Assembly (NCBI GenBank): GCA_028293825.1
Contig: JAQGNY010000054.1
Location: forward strand, 124,001 to 188,000
Source: Verrucomicrobiaceae bacterium
GTDB taxonomy: Bacteria; Pseudomonadota; Gammaproteobacteria; Pseudomonadales; CAMLJR01
Length of the DNA stretch: 64,000 nucleotides
Direction: 5' to 3'
The translations under genes were made by a program, and so were the position numbers. Position 1 is the stretch's first letter, and every line of letters starts with the position of its first letter. This document shows, piece by piece, positions 44,908-54,708 of the stretch. The notes beneath the pieces were generated by a model, which ran no database searches, had not been told where the DNA came from, and worked only from the letters and a program-made list of their open reading frames with translations.

Positions 44908-45306
44908 TCAGACGCCGCTGCGCCGGGTCGCGCAGCTTCCTGCCAGCGCCGCCAGTGCGGTGACCACGATGCCCCACAAGATATCGGCGCCAACGATGGT
45001 GCCGCTCCAGCCATGCAGCGTCGCCAGATTGGTCAGGTCGTAAGTCATGTAGGTGAAAAATCCGAACAAACCGCCGCGCAGCGCCGCCTGCCAGCGCACA
45101 CCGCGCGCGGGCATCACCGCGAATAGCTGAATGCCGATTACAAACAGAAAATAAAACAGGGCCGCAACCGGCAGCAGTGGTTTTGCCAATAGCAATGGCC
45201 CCAATTCGCGCTTATACAAATCGGCGGCGATGACCCCGAGCCACAGACCATCGAGTGCACACAGCACCAGCGCCGTGGCGATAAATCCCGCTAGATATCG
45301 AAGCAT
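44908..45306 (-). CDS. DUF2177 membrane protein
   Basis: A 132-residue protein with four TM segments. The motif GLFGFFTYMTYDLTNLAT is the DUF2177 signature. Function unknown. Single gene. The codon use and composition resemble its neighbours. Confidence 0.87.
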   Translation of the reverse strand: MLRYLAGFIATALVLCALDGLWLGVIAADLYKRELGPLLLAKPLLPVAALFYFLFVIGIQLFAVMPARGVRWQAALRGGLFGFFTYMTYDLTNLATLHGWSGTIVGADILWGIVVTALAALAGSCATRRSGV

Positions 45307-45475
45307 TTTTCAAGATTCCATTTCGTATTGAAATTTAGAGGTTGTGTTAAGTACATAAAGTGCCGCTAAAATCGCCATTGCTGTGTTTACGCCGAGCGGC
45401 GCCGGACGGATTGAACCCGTAACGCGCGTGCGCGCGATACCGCTCCTCACAAACCTTTATTTGCGTTGTTGTCGT

Positions 45476-45997
45476 ATGCCGAAAAAATTATTGAAACGCT
45501 TTGCCCCGAGCGCCGACATGGTAAAAAACCATCCCTCGCTGCGCTGGTTCGCGCATTGGATGCACGACAATAATTTGTGGCACCTGAATCGTTACTCCGC
45601 GTCGCTGGCGGTTTTCATCGGTTTATTCGCTGCGTTGATTCCGCTGCCATCGCAAATGCCGATTGCGCTAGTGCTCGCCATTTGGTGGCGCGCGCACGTG
45701 CCGATCAGCGTTGCGCTGGTATGGTTAACCAATCCGCTGACATCGCCACCGATTTTTTACGGCACCTACAAATTCGGCAATTTTCTATTGCAGCGCGAAG
45801 CGCACGCACTGAACTTCGAGGCATCGCTGGCGTGGCTCGGCAGTGAACTCGGGCGTATTTGGGCGCCGCTATTAGTCGGATCGCTGACGGCGGGAATTGT
45901 AGCGGGGCTTATCGGCGCCGGCGCCGTTCGACTCGCTTGGCGCGTACAAGTAGGCATGCGCTGGAGCGCCCGCAAAAAAGCGCGTGCGAATAAATAA
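45476..45997 (+). CDS. DUF2062 membrane protein
   Basis: A 173-residue protein with three TM segments and the DUF2062 pattern: SLAVFIGLFAALIPLPSQMP, then VALVWLTNPLTSPPIFY. Function unknown in Gram-negatives. The ATG at 45476 gives the typical N-terminus MPKKLLKRFAP; an in-frame extension to 45383 is not supported. It precedes an acyltransferase gene by 76 bp. Confidence 0.88.
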   Translation: MPKKLLKRFAPSADMVKNHPSLRWFAHWMHDNNLWHLNRYSASLAVFIGLFAALIPLPSQMPIALVLAIWWRAHVPISVALVWLTNPLTSPPIFYGTYKFGNFLLQREAHALNFEASLAWLGSELGRIWAPLLVGSLTAGIVAGLIGAGAVRLAWRVQVGMRWSARKKARANK

Positions 45998-46073
45998 AGC
46001 AAAAAACAATAAAGCAAAGAAAAAACAGAGCGAAAAACGTCACCGATAATAATAATCCGCATAGGGGAAGTGT

Positions 46074-47207
46074 ATGCCCGGCACCATCATTATCGCCAAC
46101 GCAGTCGTCGAAACCTGGATCATCATTGCGGCAATCATCGCCGCACTCGTACTGTTTAAACGCAAAACGGAATACGGCGATCTGTTGTCGTTATCGGCCA
46201 CTCAAGAATTAAAAGGCGTCGCCATTCTCGCAGTGCTGTTTGGTCACATCGGTTATTTTCTTGTCGACGATTATCGATTTCTGTTTCCGCTTTCGATCGG
46301 TGCGGGCGTCGGCGTAAATATTTTTCTGTTTCTATCCGGCTACGGCCTGACCGTGGGCATGCTGAAAAAACCGTTATCGCCGCTGGCGTTTTATCGCAAG
46401 CGCGCAGTAAAAGTATTTATCCCGTTCTGGTTGGCGCTAATTGGCTTTTTTATTCTCGACGCGCTGGTATTGCATCGCACTTATCCGACCGAATATATCG
46501 TGCGCTCGCTGTTTGGATTTTTTCCGCGCGCCGATATGGCGGACGATGTTAATTCAGTGTTTTGGTATATCACCTGGATTTTGTTTTATTACTTACTGCT
46601 GCCACTGGTTTTTATGCGCCGCCATGCGTGGCTATCGGCGCTGATTTTATTAGCGGCCGGACAGGCATTGGTGTGGTGGAGTCCAAGCGCCATTGAGTTA
46701 GTTACGCGCCTGTACAAAGTGCACACGGTGGCATTTCCGCTCGGCATGCTGGCGGCATGGGGATTATTTGAAAATCGCGAAACGGCGAATCGATTTGCGC
46801 AGATGCTGCGCGCGCGCCGCGCGGCGCTTTCGGTCACGCAATATTACGGCGCGCTTATTCTGCTCGCTGCGGTGGTCGCCTACAGCGCTTACGATTCCGG
46901 CATTGGCCAGAGCACCACTAAAGAACAAATAATGAGCTTGGTGACGACGCTGGCGCTGGTGCTGCTGTTCGCGCTAAAGCGTGTCGAGCTGCGCGCGCTG
47001 ATGCTGATCGGAATATTTTCTTATGAAATTTATTTACTGCATTGGCCACTGCTGTCGCGTTACGACATGGTGTATCGCAAGTTGCCGGCAGCTCCAGCTA
47101 CGTTTGTGTACCTGGCTATATTTATCGGACTGGGTTGGATTATTCAGCGCGCTACGGGGCCGATACAGGATTTACTCGAACGTAAAAAAATGCAGCCCGC
47201 GCTTTAG
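46074..47207 (+). CDS. Acyltransferase-3 family membrane protein
   Basis: A 377-residue polytopic protein with about ten TM segments. The family start (ATQELKGVAILAVLFGHIGY, with the catalytic-type His) and the R/K-rich loop FYRKRAVKVFIPFWL are clear. Acyltransferase-3 enzymes O-acylate cell-surface sugars or lipids. No sugar gene adjoins; it follows DUF2062. AGGGGAAG lies upstream of the ATG. Its acceptor is unknown; a role in decorating the rhl glycolipid is possible but unsupported by distance. Confidence 0.85.
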   Translation: MPGTIIIANAVVETWIIIAAIIAALVLFKRKTEYGDLLSLSATQELKGVAILAVLFGHIGYFLVDDYRFLFPLSIGAGVGVNIFLFLSGYGLTVGMLKKPLSPLAFYRKRAVKVFIPFWLALIGFFILDALVLHRTYPTEYIVRSLFGFFPRADMADDVNSVFWYITWILFYYLLLPLVFMRRHAWLSALILLAAGQALVWWSPSAIELVTRLYKVHTVAFPLGMLAAWGLFENRETANRFAQMLRARRAALSVTQYYGALILLAAVVAYSAYDSGIGQSTTKEQIMSLVTTLALVLLFALKRVELRALMLIGIFSYEIYLLHWPLLSRYDMVYRKLPAAPATFVYLAIFIGLGWIIQRATGPIQDLLERKKMQPAL

Positions 47208-47232
47208 TATTTATGGGCAATCAGAAATTTAT

Positions 47233-48054
47233 TTAAGCCAATTCTGGGCGAGACGCAGCAACTTTCACTGCGTCCGGCTCCAAGTGTTCGAACAGCGCGA
47301 CGAATTGCTGCGTTAATTTGTGCGACGGCGCGAAATAAATCAACGGCTTCGCCACGTGATGCGATTCCTTCATCTTTACCGAGGCCGACAAATAATCGTC
47401 CAGCACCGGCAATTGTTCGCGCCTCAACTCTTCGATCAATTCGCGTGGCAAACGCGCCTGCGCATTGAATTGATTGATGACAATACCTTCAATTTCCAAA
47501 CCAGGATTGTGATCCTGTTTTAACTCGACGGTGTTATCAAGCAATTGATACAGCGCCTGCTTTGAAAAACTATCGCAGTCGTAGGGAATCAATACACGCT
47601 GCGCGGCGATCAGCGCGGTCTTGCTGTAGAAATTCAGATTCGGCGGCGTATCGATATAAACGCGGTCGTACTCGTCGGCCAACTCATCAAGCGCTTCGCG
47701 CAATTTATAAATTTTGTAACGGCTTTCCAGCTCATTCATGATTTCGCTGAGCAGCGGGCTGGCGGCGAGCAAATCCAAATTCGGAAATACCGTTTCCTGC
47801 ACAAACCCCAAAGCAGCTTTATTGCCCGCGAACCAACTGCCGGACGAGCGCCGCAACAAATGCGCGACGCTGTACTCGGAATCGCGATTTTCCGGCGCGT
47901 GTACATCGACGCCCAAATACAAACTCGCATTGCCCTGCACATCGAGATCGACCACCAGCGTACGATAGCCGCGACTGGCGCTAATCGCGGCCAGATTGCA
48001 GGTGATACTGGACTTGCCCACACCGCCTTTCTGATTGAAGATGACGCGCCGCAT
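47233..48054 (-). CDS. Orphan ParA-like ATPase
   Basis: A 273-residue deviant Walker-A ATPase. P-loop KGGVGKSS is at residues 9-16, and the Walker A' and B parts are VVDLDVQGNAS and YIDTPP. ParA-family proteins position DNA or protein cargo. No parB lies beside it, so it is not the chromosomal parAB pair; an orphan partitioning role for another cargo, or a MinD/ParC-like function, is possible. Upstream are two 17-bp tandem repeats. Confidence 0.88.
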   Translation of the reverse strand: MRRVIFNQKGGVGKSSITCNLAAISASRGYRTLVVDLDVQGNASLYLGVDVHAPENRDSEYSVAHLLRRSSGSWFAGNKAALGFVQETVFPNLDLLAASPLLSEIMNELESRYKIYKLREALDELADEYDRVYIDTPPNLNFYSKTALIAAQRVLIPYDCDSFSKQALYQLLDNTVELKQDHNPGLEIEGIVINQFNAQARLPRELIEELRREQLPVLDDYLSASVKMKESHHVAKPLIYFAPSHKLTQQFVALFEHLEPDAVKVAASRPELA

Positions 48055-48411
48055 TCAGAAATCCTCTTTGCCAAGTGTTGCGTGCTGCTGCCTGTTTTGG
48101 TGCGAGAGTGCTGTTGCAAAAGAACATCGTTGGATTCTAATGTGCCCGCATGAAAATATCATTGCGGCACCTTTAGTATTAGCCCGCGAGTAGTATTAAC
48201 CTGCGAGCATTATTTTAAGCATTTTGAATATTTGTTTTAGCGAGTTCGGATAACGTAGTGCTACTTTCGCGCAGCAAAGCGTGCGTGATTTCGATAACAC
48301 GGAAACTCTGACTGAATCCGAGCGCTCTGTATACCGCTATCGCAATCGAATAATTAAATTGCCCCTGCCGCAACAGCGCCGGCGCCTAATTTAGAAGAGT
48401 GAGAACTCACA
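48055..48411. other. Divergent spacer with two 17-bp tandem repeats
   Basis: About 357 bp between the ParA-like and YjgR-like genes, with no gene. It contains two adjacent imperfect 17-bp direct repeats at 48174-48190 and 48191-48207 (TAGTATTA-x-CC-x-GCGAG, 15 of 17 identical). Confidence 0.5.
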
Positions 48412-49881
48412 ATGGATACAAGTTTTATCATTGGCGCCAACACCAGCGCGCAAGCGGCGCTGTCGCTGCGTATGGCCAATCGCCACGGCCTGATTACCGG
48501 CGCCACCGGCACCGGCAAAACCATCACGCTGCAAACATTGGCCGAAGGATTTTCGCGCGCCGGCGTGCCGGTATTTATGGCTGATGTAAAAGGCGATTTA
48601 AGCGGCACTTCGCGCGCTGCCGTCGCTAATGAAAAAGTGCAACAGCGCTTGCAGCTATTAAATATCACCGACTATCAGGCGCATGCGTATCCGGTGCAGC
48701 TGTGGGATTTATACGGCAAGCGCGGCCTGCCGATTCGTGCCAGTGTTTCTAGCCTGGGGCCGCTTCTGCTCGCGAATTTGCTCGAATTAAACGACACCCA
48801 AACCGGTGTGCTTTACGCGGCATTTAAAATTGCCGACGCCAACGGTTTATTGTTGCTCGACATGAAAGATTTGCGCGCGATGCTCAGCTGGATTGCCGAT
48901 AACAACAAAACGCTACAGGGCGAATACGGCAACCTCAGCAGTACCAGCATCGCCGCTATTCAGCGTCAATTATTAGTGCTCGAAGAACAAGGCGCGCAAC
49001 AGTTTCTCGGTGAGCCGCAAATCGCGCTCGCCGATTTAATGCAAAGCGATTTTTCCGGCAACGGCGTAATCAGTATTTTCGACGCCACCACACTGATGAC
49101 GCGGCCGCATTTATACGCGATGTTTTTATTGTGGCTGCTGTCGGAGTTGTTCGAAGAGCTACCGGAAGTCGGTGATACCGACAAACCGAAACTGGTATTT
49201 TTCTTCGACGAAGCGCATTTACTATTTAACGATGCGCCGAAAGCATTGGTGGAAAAAATCGAACAGGTGGTGCGCTTGATTCGCTCGAAAGGCGTCGGCG
49301 TTTATTTCGTCACGCAGAATCCACTCGATGTGCCGGAAAATATTTTGGGTCAACTCGGCAATCGCGTACAACACGCATTGCGCGCGTTCAGCGCCAGCGA
49401 TCAACGCGCAGTGCGCGCAGCCGCACAAACATTTCGCGCCAATCCCAATTTAAATACCGAACAAGTCATTACCGAATTGGGCGTGGGCGAAGCGCTGGTA
49501 TCGGTACTCGATGAGAAAGGTCAGCCGACACCGGTCGAACGCGTATTTATTTATCCGCCGCAATCGCGTATCGGACCGCTGACTGATGCCGAACGCGCCG
49601 ATCAAATGGCGCGCTCGCCACTGCGCAGCCGTTACGAACAAAGTATTGATCGCGAGTCCGCCTACGAATCGCTGGCAGCACGCGCCAAAGCGGCGGCGAC
49701 ACAGGCTGAAGAAACTAAAGTAAATACACCGCAGAAGCCGGCCCGCGCTGAACCGAATCCAACGGCGGATTTAATCAGCGCCTTTGCAAAAAGCGCGGCG
49801 CGCAGTATCGGCTCGCAAGTGGGACGTGAAATTTTACGCGGCGTGATGGGATCGTTGCTGGGCGGCTCGCGCAGACGTTAG
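48412..49881 (+). CDS. yjgR: YjgR/HerA-like ATPase (DUF853)
   Basis: A 489-residue FtsK/HerA-clade P-loop ATPase. Walker A is [12 protein letters not shown], Walker [11 protein letters not shown], and [11 protein letters not shown] is the family-specific motif. The C-terminus ends with Gly/Arg-rich [11 protein letters not shown], usual for YjgR. Its role is unknown; a DNA-translocating helicase role is suggested for the HerA clade. It is monocistronic and followed by a terminator. Confidence 0.9.
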   Translation: MDTSFIIGANTSAQAALSLRMANRHGLITGATGTGKTITLQTLAEGFSRAGVPVFMADVKGDLSGTSRAAVANEKVQQRLQLLNITDYQAHAYPVQLWDLYGKRGLPIRASVSSLGPLLLANLLELNDTQTGVLYAAFKIADANGLLLLDMKDLRAMLSWIADNNKTLQGEYGNLSSTSIAAIQRQLLVLEEQGAQQFLGEPQIALADLMQSDFSGNGVISIFDATTLMTRPHLYAMFLLWLLSELFEELPEVGDTDKPKLVFFFDEAHLLFNDAPKALVEKIEQVVRLIRSKGVGVYFVTQNPLDVPENILGQLGNRVQHALRAFSASDQRAVRAAAQTFRANPNLNTEQVITELGVGEALVSVLDEKGQPTPVERVFIYPPQSRIGPLTDAERADQMARSPLRSRYEQSIDRESAYESLAARAKAAATQAEETKVNTPQKPARAEPNPTADLISAFAKSAARSIGSQVGREILRGVMGSLLGGSRRR

Positions 49882-49951
49882 CGATTAGTGAGAGATTAAA
49901 TTTTTTTAGTTTTTGAAAAATAATTCGTAAAAAAATTGCTAACTAGTATCC

Positions 49952-49985
49952 AAAAAAAAGCGTGCAAACTGCACGCTTTTTTTTG
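49952..49985. terminator. Bidirectional intrinsic terminator
   Basis: Stem AAGCGTGCA/TGCACGCTT, loop AAC, flanked by runs of A and T. It ends both the YjgR-like gene and the convergent chemotaxis operon. Confidence 0.9.
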
Positions 49986-49995
49986 ATTTAAATAA

Positions 49996-51069
49996 TCAAA
50001 GCATTCGTTGCGATGAAATCACGCCGGCTATTTCTTCCAACGGTAATACTTTTTGCACCGCACCGCGTTTAAACGCTTCTTTCGGCATGCCGTACACCAC
50101 GCAGGTCGCTTCATCTTGCCCTACTGTGTAAGCCCCTGCCTGTTTCATTTCCAGTAAACCTGCAGCGCCATCGTCACCCATGCCGGTCATGATGATGCCG
50201 ATGGCATTTTTGCCGGCGCATTTCGCCACCGAACGAAATAACACATCGACTGAGGGGCGATGGCGATTGACGACTGGTCCGTCGATTACTTCGGCAACGT
50301 ATTGAGCACCGCTGCGCTTTAACAATAAATGTTTGCCGCCGGGCGCAATCAACGCTCGACCTGGAATAACACGATCGCCGTTCTGAGCCTCGCGTACTTC
50401 GATCTGACACAAACTATTTAAGCGCGCCGCAAATGCAGCGGTAAATTTTTCCGGCATATGCTGCACGATGACAATACCGGGGCAGACGCGCGGTAACGCC
50501 GTCAACACCAACTCCAACGCCTGCGTACCGCCGGTCGATGTACCGATAGCAATAACGCGATCGGTTGTCTCCGCCATCGCGTGATGCGTGCTGGCCGGCG
50601 CCAGAATCGCGTCGGCAGTTAATTTAGGTTTTACCGCAGCGCTGGCAGCAGGCGCCAAGCGTTTTGGATTTGCGAGCGCTGCCGCTTTTACTGCGCGAGT
50701 AATTTCTGCAATCGCATCGCCGAGAAATTGTTTTAAGCCGATTTTTGGTTTGGTGATGATATCGACCGCGCCGGCCGACATCGCCTGCATGGTGGTTTCC
50801 GCGCCCTTCTCCGTCAGCGTCGAACAGATCACCACCGGTGTCGGTCGCTCCGACATAATTTTGCGCAGAAAAGTAATGCCATCCATGCGCGGCATTTCCA
50901 CATCGAGCACGATAACGTCGGGCCATTCCTTCTGCATTTTTTCCAACGCAAAAATAGGATCGGCAGCGGCGCCGATAACATCTATCTGTGGATCGCTTTT
51001 TAATAATTCCGTTAATACCTGACGTACAACTGCCGAATCGTCGACTACCAATACTTTGATTTTGCTCAT
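49996..51069 (-). CDS. cheB: Chemotaxis protein-glutamate methylesterase CheB
   Basis: A 357-residue CheB. N-terminal receiver (Asp in [11 protein letters not shown], Lys in the ITKPKIG region) and C-terminal methylesterase with the triad seen as GTSTGGTQ (Ser), VQHMPE (His) and MTGMGDDGA (Asp). CheB removes methyl groups from receptors and deamidates glutamines. It is the last gene of the operon; its start overlaps the cheD stop by 4 bp. Confidence 0.96.
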   Translation of the reverse strand: MSKIKVLVVDDSAVVRQVLTELLKSDPQIDVIGAAADPIFALEKMQKEWPDVIVLDVEMPRMDGITFLRKIMSERPTPVVICSTLTEKGAETTMQAMSAGAVDIITKPKIGLKQFLGDAIAEITRAVKAAALANPKRLAPAASAAVKPKLTADAILAPASTHHAMAETTDRVIAIGTSTGGTQALELVLTALPRVCPGIVIVQHMPEKFTAAFAARLNSLCQIEVREAQNGDRVIPGRALIAPGGKHLLLKRSGAQYVAEVIDGPVVNRHRPSVDVLFRSVAKCAGKNAIGIIMTGMGDDGAAGLLEMKQAGAYTVGQDEATCVVYGMPKEAFKRGAVQKVLPLEEIAGVISSQRML

Positions 51070-51590
51070 GACGCCTCCGCACCCAGTACTGCATTATTTT
51101 TTTGAATTTGATGTTTACGCAGCCACACGTCGCCGGTGTGGATTTCGAACACTATTTGACGATGACCGTGACCGCCGAGATGCTCCGCAGTCACGGCAAA
51201 GCCGTGCCGATTAAGTAATTCACGACCGGCAATTACATTGTCGTCGGCGACATTAATGCCGCGCTTGGCCGGTAACGGCACATGCATAAACATATTGCCG
51301 CCACCGAATAATTTCACTTCGTATTCGCGCGCATTACCGCCCGCCACAGCAATTTCCCGCAGCAATAATTGCAAGGCTTCATCGGCATATTTGCCGTCCA
51401 ACTCTTCCGTCTGCGCGGACCGGCGTTTAGCCAGCATGTAATGACACATGCCACCAATTTTTTGCTGCGGATGCCACAGCGTTATCGCAACACACGATCC
51501 CAGCACTGTGCGAATTCGCGTCTGCTCATCGCCGAAATAAATTTCGCCGGGCTGCAAAAAAATATCGATAGCGGGCGCAATTTTGCGCAT
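51066..51590 (-). CDS. cheD: Chemoreceptor glutamine deamidase CheD
   Basis: A 174-residue CheD. The catalytic Cys is in [10 protein letters not shown] and the His in MCHYMLA; Thr/Ser follow. CheD deamidates receptor glutamines and works with CheC-like phosphatases in some species; no cheC is in the window. It overlaps cheB by 4 bp and follows cheR by 1 bp. Confidence 0.95.
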   Translation of the reverse strand: MRKIAPAIDIFLQPGEIYFGDEQTRIRTVLGSCVAITLWHPQQKIGGMCHYMLAKRRSAQTEELDGKYADEALQLLLREIAVAGGNAREYEVKLFGGGNMFMHVPLPAKRGINVADDNVIAGRELLNRHGFAVTAEHLGGHGHRQIVFEIHTGDVWLRKHQIQKNNAVLGAEAS

Positions 51591-51591
51591 G

Positions 51592-52398
51592 TCACGGCTT
51601 CCGATAAATTGAGGGCGATATCATTTTCAATTCGGATGTGATGCCGTTTAATGTTTCCGAATGACTCACTATAAAATACCCGCCGGAACGCAACAGCGGC
51701 ACCATGCGCGCCAGCACTTGGCGCTTGGTATTGGTATCGAAATAAATCATTACATTGCGCAAAAAAATCACGTCGAATTCGCCGAGTGCCGGTAGCGCAG
51801 TATTCAAATTGATTTGCATGAATTTGACGTGACTGCGCAACGGCTTATCGATAATAAAATTCCCCGCCTGCGCACCGACACCTTTCAAGCAATATTTGCT
51901 TAAATGTTGCGGCGAAATATCTTTGGCCCGCAGCATTGGATACACACCCTGCGTCGCTTGCTCAAGCACGCGCGTGCTGATATCCGAGCCGAGAATGTCC
52001 CACACTCGATCGCCGAGCACATCCTGCATGACCATCGCGATGGTATAAATTTCTTCACCGCTGGAACTCGCGCCGCTCCACACTCGCACCGGGCGCGATA
52101 CTTTTGCCAGCGGCGGCAAAATGGTATTGCGCAGCAATTCGAAATGTTTGGGTTCGCGAAAGAAATACGTTTCGTTGGTGGTGAGCAGATCGACCGCAAT
52201 TTGCAACTCATGCGGTGCGCTGGGGTTTCGCAATAATTGAAAATAGGCGCCGTAACTTTCCAACTGATGGTACGTCAGCCGCTTGGCTAGACGGCCGGCA
52301 ACCAGCGCCATTTTTTCATTGGACAAACTGATACCGGCAATTTCGAAAATCATTCCCTGAAACTGGCGAAACTCCTGCTGACTAAGCACTGGCTGCAT
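51592..52398 (-). CDS. cheR: Chemotaxis protein methyltransferase CheR
   Basis: A 268-residue SAM-dependent methyltransferase of receptor glutamates. The N-terminal all-helical domain and the Rossmann domain with VWSGASSSGEEIYT are present, along with TNETYFFREP. No C-terminal TPR is seen. Its position between cheW and cheD is as in the P. aeruginosa Che2 cluster. Confidence 0.95.
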   Translation of the reverse strand: MQPVLSQQEFRQFQGMIFEIAGISLSNEKMALVAGRLAKRLTYHQLESYGAYFQLLRNPSAPHELQIAVDLLTTNETYFFREPKHFELLRNTILPPLAKVSRPVRVWSGASSSGEEIYTIAMVMQDVLGDRVWDILGSDISTRVLEQATQGVYPMLRAKDISPQHLSKYCLKGVGAQAGNFIIDKPLRSHVKFMQINLNTALPALGEFDVIFLRNVMIYFDTNTKRQVLARMVPLLRSGGYFIVSHSETLNGITSELKMISPSIYRKP

Positions 52399-52438
52399 AA
52401 CGAGACCATGATGGGCGCAATTTGCGCCGTTTTCGTTA

Positions 52439-52975
52439 TTATTGCGCCGCTGCGGTTGCTTCTTCTACGTCTTCGTCGATGCTTGCCAACAAGGTCATTT
52501 CGTCGATGGAAAGCACGCGATCGACATTTAAAATAATAATAAAACGGCCATCGATCTCAACCATACCGTCGATAAAATCAACGCGAATTTTTGCGCCAAA
52601 CGCCGGTGCCGGTTGAATCATATCGGCAGCGATATCCATCACTTCGCTAACGCTGTCGACAATAATTCCGACATCTTGCTTCTCGCCGTCATTATCGATT
52701 TCGATAATGACGATGCACGTGCGCCGTGCCACTTCCGCTTGCGCGCGACCGAAACGCGCGGCCAAGTCGATAACCGGCAACACCTGACCACGCAAATTTA
52801 AAACGCCGCGAATAAAATCGGGCATCAACGGCACGGCGGTCAGCTGGCCATATTCAATAATTTCTTTAATCACAAGGATGCTGATGGCGAATGGTTCGCC
52901 ACCGAGCAAAAATGTTAGGAACTGTTGCTTCTCCGGCTCAACGGGTGCTACCGCTGCGCGTTTAGAAATTGCCAT
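52439..52975 (-). CDS. cheW: Chemotaxis coupling protein CheW
   Basis: A 178-residue CheW that links receptors to CheA at the inner membrane. Core strands FLTFLLGGEPFAISILVIKE and GVLNLRGQVLPVIDLAARF are typical. The N-terminus has a short extra stretch (ISKRAAVAPVEPE) before the fold, and the C-terminus ends acidic then Ala-rich. It lies between the MCP and cheR. Confidence 0.95.
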   Translation of the reverse strand: MAISKRAAVAPVEPEKQQFLTFLLGGEPFAISILVIKEIIEYGQLTAVPLMPDFIRGVLNLRGQVLPVIDLAARFGRAQAEVARRTCIVIIEIDNDGEKQDVGIIVDSVSEVMDIAADMIQPAPAFGAKIRVDFIDGMVEIDGRFIIILNVDRVLSIDEMTLLASIDEDVEEATAAAQ

Positions 52976-53046
52976 GTTGATTCTCCACTGTCTTGCACCT
53001 TGCCGAAATTCTTGTGTTCACGTTGCGAGCGAATTTCAACAAGTGG

Positions 53047-54672
53047 CTAGAAGCGCACAAAATCTTTTTCATCGGGTGCAAGTTCCGCTGCCGCATTGGT
53101 TGCTTTAGCAGATGCTGCCGGTTTGGATACCACTGCTGCTTTTTCCACAACATCGGTTGCTTGCAATGCGCTGGCGGTAGTTTTGAAAAACTCCATCAGC
53201 GTTTGCAATTGCTCGGCTTGCGATGTCATTTCTTCCGACGTTGCCGCCAACTCTTCCGAAGCCGACGCATTTTGTTGCGTCAGTTGATTCAATTGATTCA
53301 TCGCGGTATTTACTTGCGCGACACCGGTGGATTGCTCTTCCGATGCGGCTGCGATTTCTTGTACCAGGTCGGACGTTTTATTAATTGCCGGCACAATTTG
53401 ATTCAGCAATTCACCGGCCTGTTCCGCCAGCGTTACGCTGTTGCCAGCCACTTCGCTGATTTCACGTGCAGCCACTTGCGAGCGCTCGGCCAGCTTGCGC
53501 ACTTCCGCAGCAACTACCGCAAAACCTTTACCGTGATCGCCGGCACGCGCCGCTTCGATCGCCGCGTTCAGCGCCAGCAAATTGGTTTGGTACGCGATGT
53601 CGTCGATGATGCCGATTTTCGCGGCAATCGCTTTCATTGCCTGCACGGTTTGTTTAACCGATTGACCGCCTTCGGTCGCTTCTTTCGCAGCCTTGGTCGC
53701 CATGCCATCGGTGACTTTTGCGTTCTCGGCGTTTTGGCTGATCGACGCGGTCATTTGCTCGATCGATGCGCTGGTTTCTTCCACGCTTGCCGCTTGTTCC
53801 GATGCTGCTTGCGATAACGATTGCGCCGTCGCGTTTACCTGATCCGATGCGCCCGACAAACTATCGGCCGATACGCGCACGTCGGTAATAATCTGCGCGA
53901 GCTTCGCCACCATGTCCGCCATTGCATTGAGCAATTGGCCGGTTTCATCTTTCGCGGTCGAAGCGATTTTTACCGTTAGATCGCCATTCGCCAAACGATT
54001 TGCCGCATCAACTGCAATACCGATCGGACGCGTTACGCTGCGGGTTACCCACGCTGCGATAATCAACGCCAACACCACGCTGAGCGCAGCCAGGCCGCCG
54101 ATTAAAATGCGTGTCGATTTGTATAGACTCAGAGCTTGCTTTCCGGACTCGTCCACCAAGTCACTTTGATAGCTGATTAAATCGTTGATCGCAGCAATGT
54201 AGGTATCTTGTTGCGGCGCAATTTCTTTAGTCAACAATGTGCTGGCATCGGCCAACTTATTCGCAGCAACCAATTTATTAAATTGTTCAAGGCTGGTCGC
54301 ATACGTGCCGCGTGCTTCGGTCACGCTGTTCATCATTAATCTTTCATCGTCGGACTCGAGCATTTTCTCAAGATCGGGCATGCCGGAATTAATGGCATCA
54401 TCCATCGTCTTCACTTTATCCAGCTGCGCCTTCACATCTTTCGAGTCGGTAAAAATAACCGCGTTGCGCATTGCAATTGCCTGCGCGTTAACGCCGTTTA
54501 TGATGGCGTTCGCCACTACCGTTTTCGGAAATTGCTCGGCGACGATGCCGTTAATTTCACCATTGAGTTTGCCGAGACGCAGCGCGGAAACCGCCAACGT
54601 CGCCAGCAAAATAATTAGCACAAGTGCGAAACCAAACCCCATGCGGGTGCCGATTTTCATATTTTTTAACAT
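53047..54672 (-). CDS. Transmembrane methyl-accepting chemotaxis protein
   Basis: A 541-residue classical receptor. TM1 (about 10-30), a periplasmic four-helix-bundle-like sensor (about 35-185), TM2 (about 188-210), HAMP (about 211-265), and the cytoplasmic signalling domain with [20 protein letters not shown] at the tip. The C-terminus ends DFVRF, which resembles the pentapeptide tether (xWxxF type) used by CheR/CheB. It sits between cheA and cheW and probably feeds this cluster. Ligand unknown. Confidence 0.94.
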   Translation of the reverse strand: MLKNMKIGTRMGFGFALVLIILLATLAVSALRLGKLNGEINGIVAEQFPKTVVANAIINGVNAQAIAMRNAVIFTDSKDVKAQLDKVKTMDDAINSGMPDLEKMLESDDERLMMNSVTEARGTYATSLEQFNKLVAANKLADASTLLTKEIAPQQDTYIAAINDLISYQSDLVDESGKQALSLYKSTRILIGGLAALSVVLALIIAAWVTRSVTRPIGIAVDAANRLANGDLTVKIASTAKDETGQLLNAMADMVAKLAQIITDVRVSADSLSGASDQVNATAQSLSQAASEQAASVEETSASIEQMTASISQNAENAKVTDGMATKAAKEATEGGQSVKQTVQAMKAIAAKIGIIDDIAYQTNLLALNAAIEAARAGDHGKGFAVVAAEVRKLAERSQVAAREISEVAGNSVTLAEQAGELLNQIVPAINKTSDLVQEIAAASEEQSTGVAQVNTAMNQLNQLTQQNASASEELAATSEEMTSQAEQLQTLMEFFKTTASALQATDVVEKAAVVSKPAASAKATNAAAELAPDEKDFVRF

Positions 54673-54708
54673 TGCCTTTCCTCGTTGCCGAAATATCGGT
54701 CTAGTCGT

